This document shows positions 63,550 through 64,000 of a stretch of 64,000 nucleotides of DNA, piece after piece. Source of the stretch: Bradyrhizobium sediminis (GTDB taxonomy: Bacteria > Pseudomonadota > Alphaproteobacteria > Rhizobiales > Xanthobacteraceae); contig NZ_CP076135.1 in NCBI RefSeq assembly GCF_018736105.1, forward strand, positions 4,586,001 to 4,650,000, given 5' to 3'. Each line of letters opens with the position of its first letter. Position 1 is the stretch's first letter. Below the pieces are notes generated by a model. It searched no databases. It had not been told where the DNA came from and worked only from the letters and a program-made list of their open reading frames with translations. The position numbers and the translations under genes were made by a program.

Positions 63550-64000
63550 GTGAACAATATCCGCTCGACGCTCGCGACCGTATGGCGGATCGCTGCCCCC
63601 TATTTCCGTTCCGAAGACAAATGGGCAGGCCGCGCGCTGCTCGCGGCGGTGATCGCAACCGAGCTTGCCATCGTCGGCATCACGGTCCTGCTCAATCAAT
63701 GGAACAGCCGCTTCTACAACGCGCTGCAGGAGCGCAACTGGGACACCTTCGTCTCCGAGATCATCTATTTCAGCGTTCTGGCCGCTATCTACACGATCAT
63801 CGCGGTCTACCAGCTCTATCTCAATCAATGGCTGCAGATCCGCTGGCGGCAATGGATGACCAAGCAATATCTCGGCGAGTGGCTGCATCAGGCCAACCAC
63901 TACCGGATGCAGCTTCAGGGCGACGCCGCCGATAACCCCGACCAGCGCATGACCGACGACGTCAAGCTGTTCGTCGACCGGACGCTCAACATCGGGGTCG
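63550..64000 (+). CDS. ABC transporter, SbmA/BacA/YddA-like membrane domain (cut by window edge)
   Basis: The first 150 codons of a longer gene. WRIAAPYFRSEDKWAGRALLAAVI opens the first membrane helix (given as position 10-33). LLNQWNSRFYNALQERNWDTF, IYQLYLNQWLQIRWRQWMT (read here with a shift to VYQLYLNQWL) and DNPDQRMTDDVKLFVDR are typical of the SbmA_BacA / YddA family. Members export or import peptides and vitamin-like molecules; BacA-like forms matter in nodule symbiosis. Whether an ATPase domain follows is outside the window. It starts at GTG 63550 with GGAG about ten bases upstream. Confidence 0.85.
   Translation, partial: MNNIRSTLATVWRIAAPYFRSEDKWAGRALLAAVIATELAIVGITVLLNQWNSRFYNALQERNWDTFVSEIIYFSVLAAIYTIIAVYQLYLNQWLQIRWRQWMTKQYLGEWLHQANHYRMQLQGDAADNPDQRMTDDVKLFVDRTLNIGV

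Overview
The window is chromosomal DNA from a GC-rich alphaproteobacterium of the Bradyrhizobium / Rhodopseudomonas / Afipia group (Nitrobacteraceae). The call rests on strong GC codon bias with long antisense shadow frames, family content (DUF2093, DUF4170, DUF6101, TIGR01459 HAD, PetP/PetR-like pair, DUF374-waaA-lpxK cluster, a fluoroacetate dehalogenase with residue numbering identical to R. palustris RPA1163), and many dispersed palindromic intergenic repeats. I see no IS element, prophage, integrase, CRISPR array, rRNA or tRNA. It reads as core chromosome.

Layout. 0-3.3 kb: start of ilvE (minus, cut by the window edge), then a MarR regulator, an OmpR-type response regulator and a histidine kinase. 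3.3-8.1 kb: small exported proteins, a periplasmic RNase T2, rlmJ, a cold-shock protein and an Omp25/31-like barrel. 8.4-12.9 kb: a co-directional set uvrC, pgsA, moaD, moaE, prmB, the last four overlapping or nearly abutting. 13-17.6 kb: omega-amino-acid:pyruvate transaminase, a TipF-like degenerate EAL protein, a TIGR01459 HAD protein and a lone cheY. 17.8-26.4 kb: ribF-ileS-lspA, then an exported protein and a pair of M16 peptidases. 26.5-32.3 kb: arfB, mutL, rsmD, a pseudouridine synthase with a ~390-residue disordered extension, and tadA.

32.4-36.8 kb: a fluoroacetate-dehalogenase homologue divergent from an acyl-CoA dehydrogenase, a 750-bp gene-free block of repeat elements, and purD. 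36.9-41.4 kb: a hydrolase / membrane protein / winged-helix regulator operon behind a perfect dyad, xseA, and a DLH-type hydrolase lacking its nucleophile. 41.6-47.4 kb: an envelope cluster read leftwards, pmbA, a CysQ-like phosphatase, DUF4170, a DUF374 acyltransferase, waaA and lpxK. 47.6-51.3 kb: DUF6101, an orphan ORF, ubiA, an exported protein and rsmE. 51.4-55.5 kb: hisZ-hisG and an overlapping glycosyltransferase / ChbG-HpnK-deacetylase pair. 55.6-64 kb: DUF2076, an L,D-transpeptidase, cheZ, a lipoprotein, groES-groEL behind a CIRCE element, two exported proteins and the start of a BacA/YddA-like ABC transporter.

Functional themes are envelope and lipid A assembly (lpxK, waaA, DUF374, GT2/deacetylase pair, L,D-transpeptidase), ribosome and tRNA maintenance (rlmJ, prmB, rsmD, rsmE, arfB, tadA, pseudouridine synthase), DNA repair (uvrC, mutL, xseA) and pieces of motility control (cheY, cheZ, TipF-like). 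No single unmistakably new system stands out. The best leads are the dehalogenase, the DUF374 and GT2/deacetylase envelope pairs, the self-contained dyad operon, and the structured ~480-bp repeat that ends in a terminator-like hairpin.
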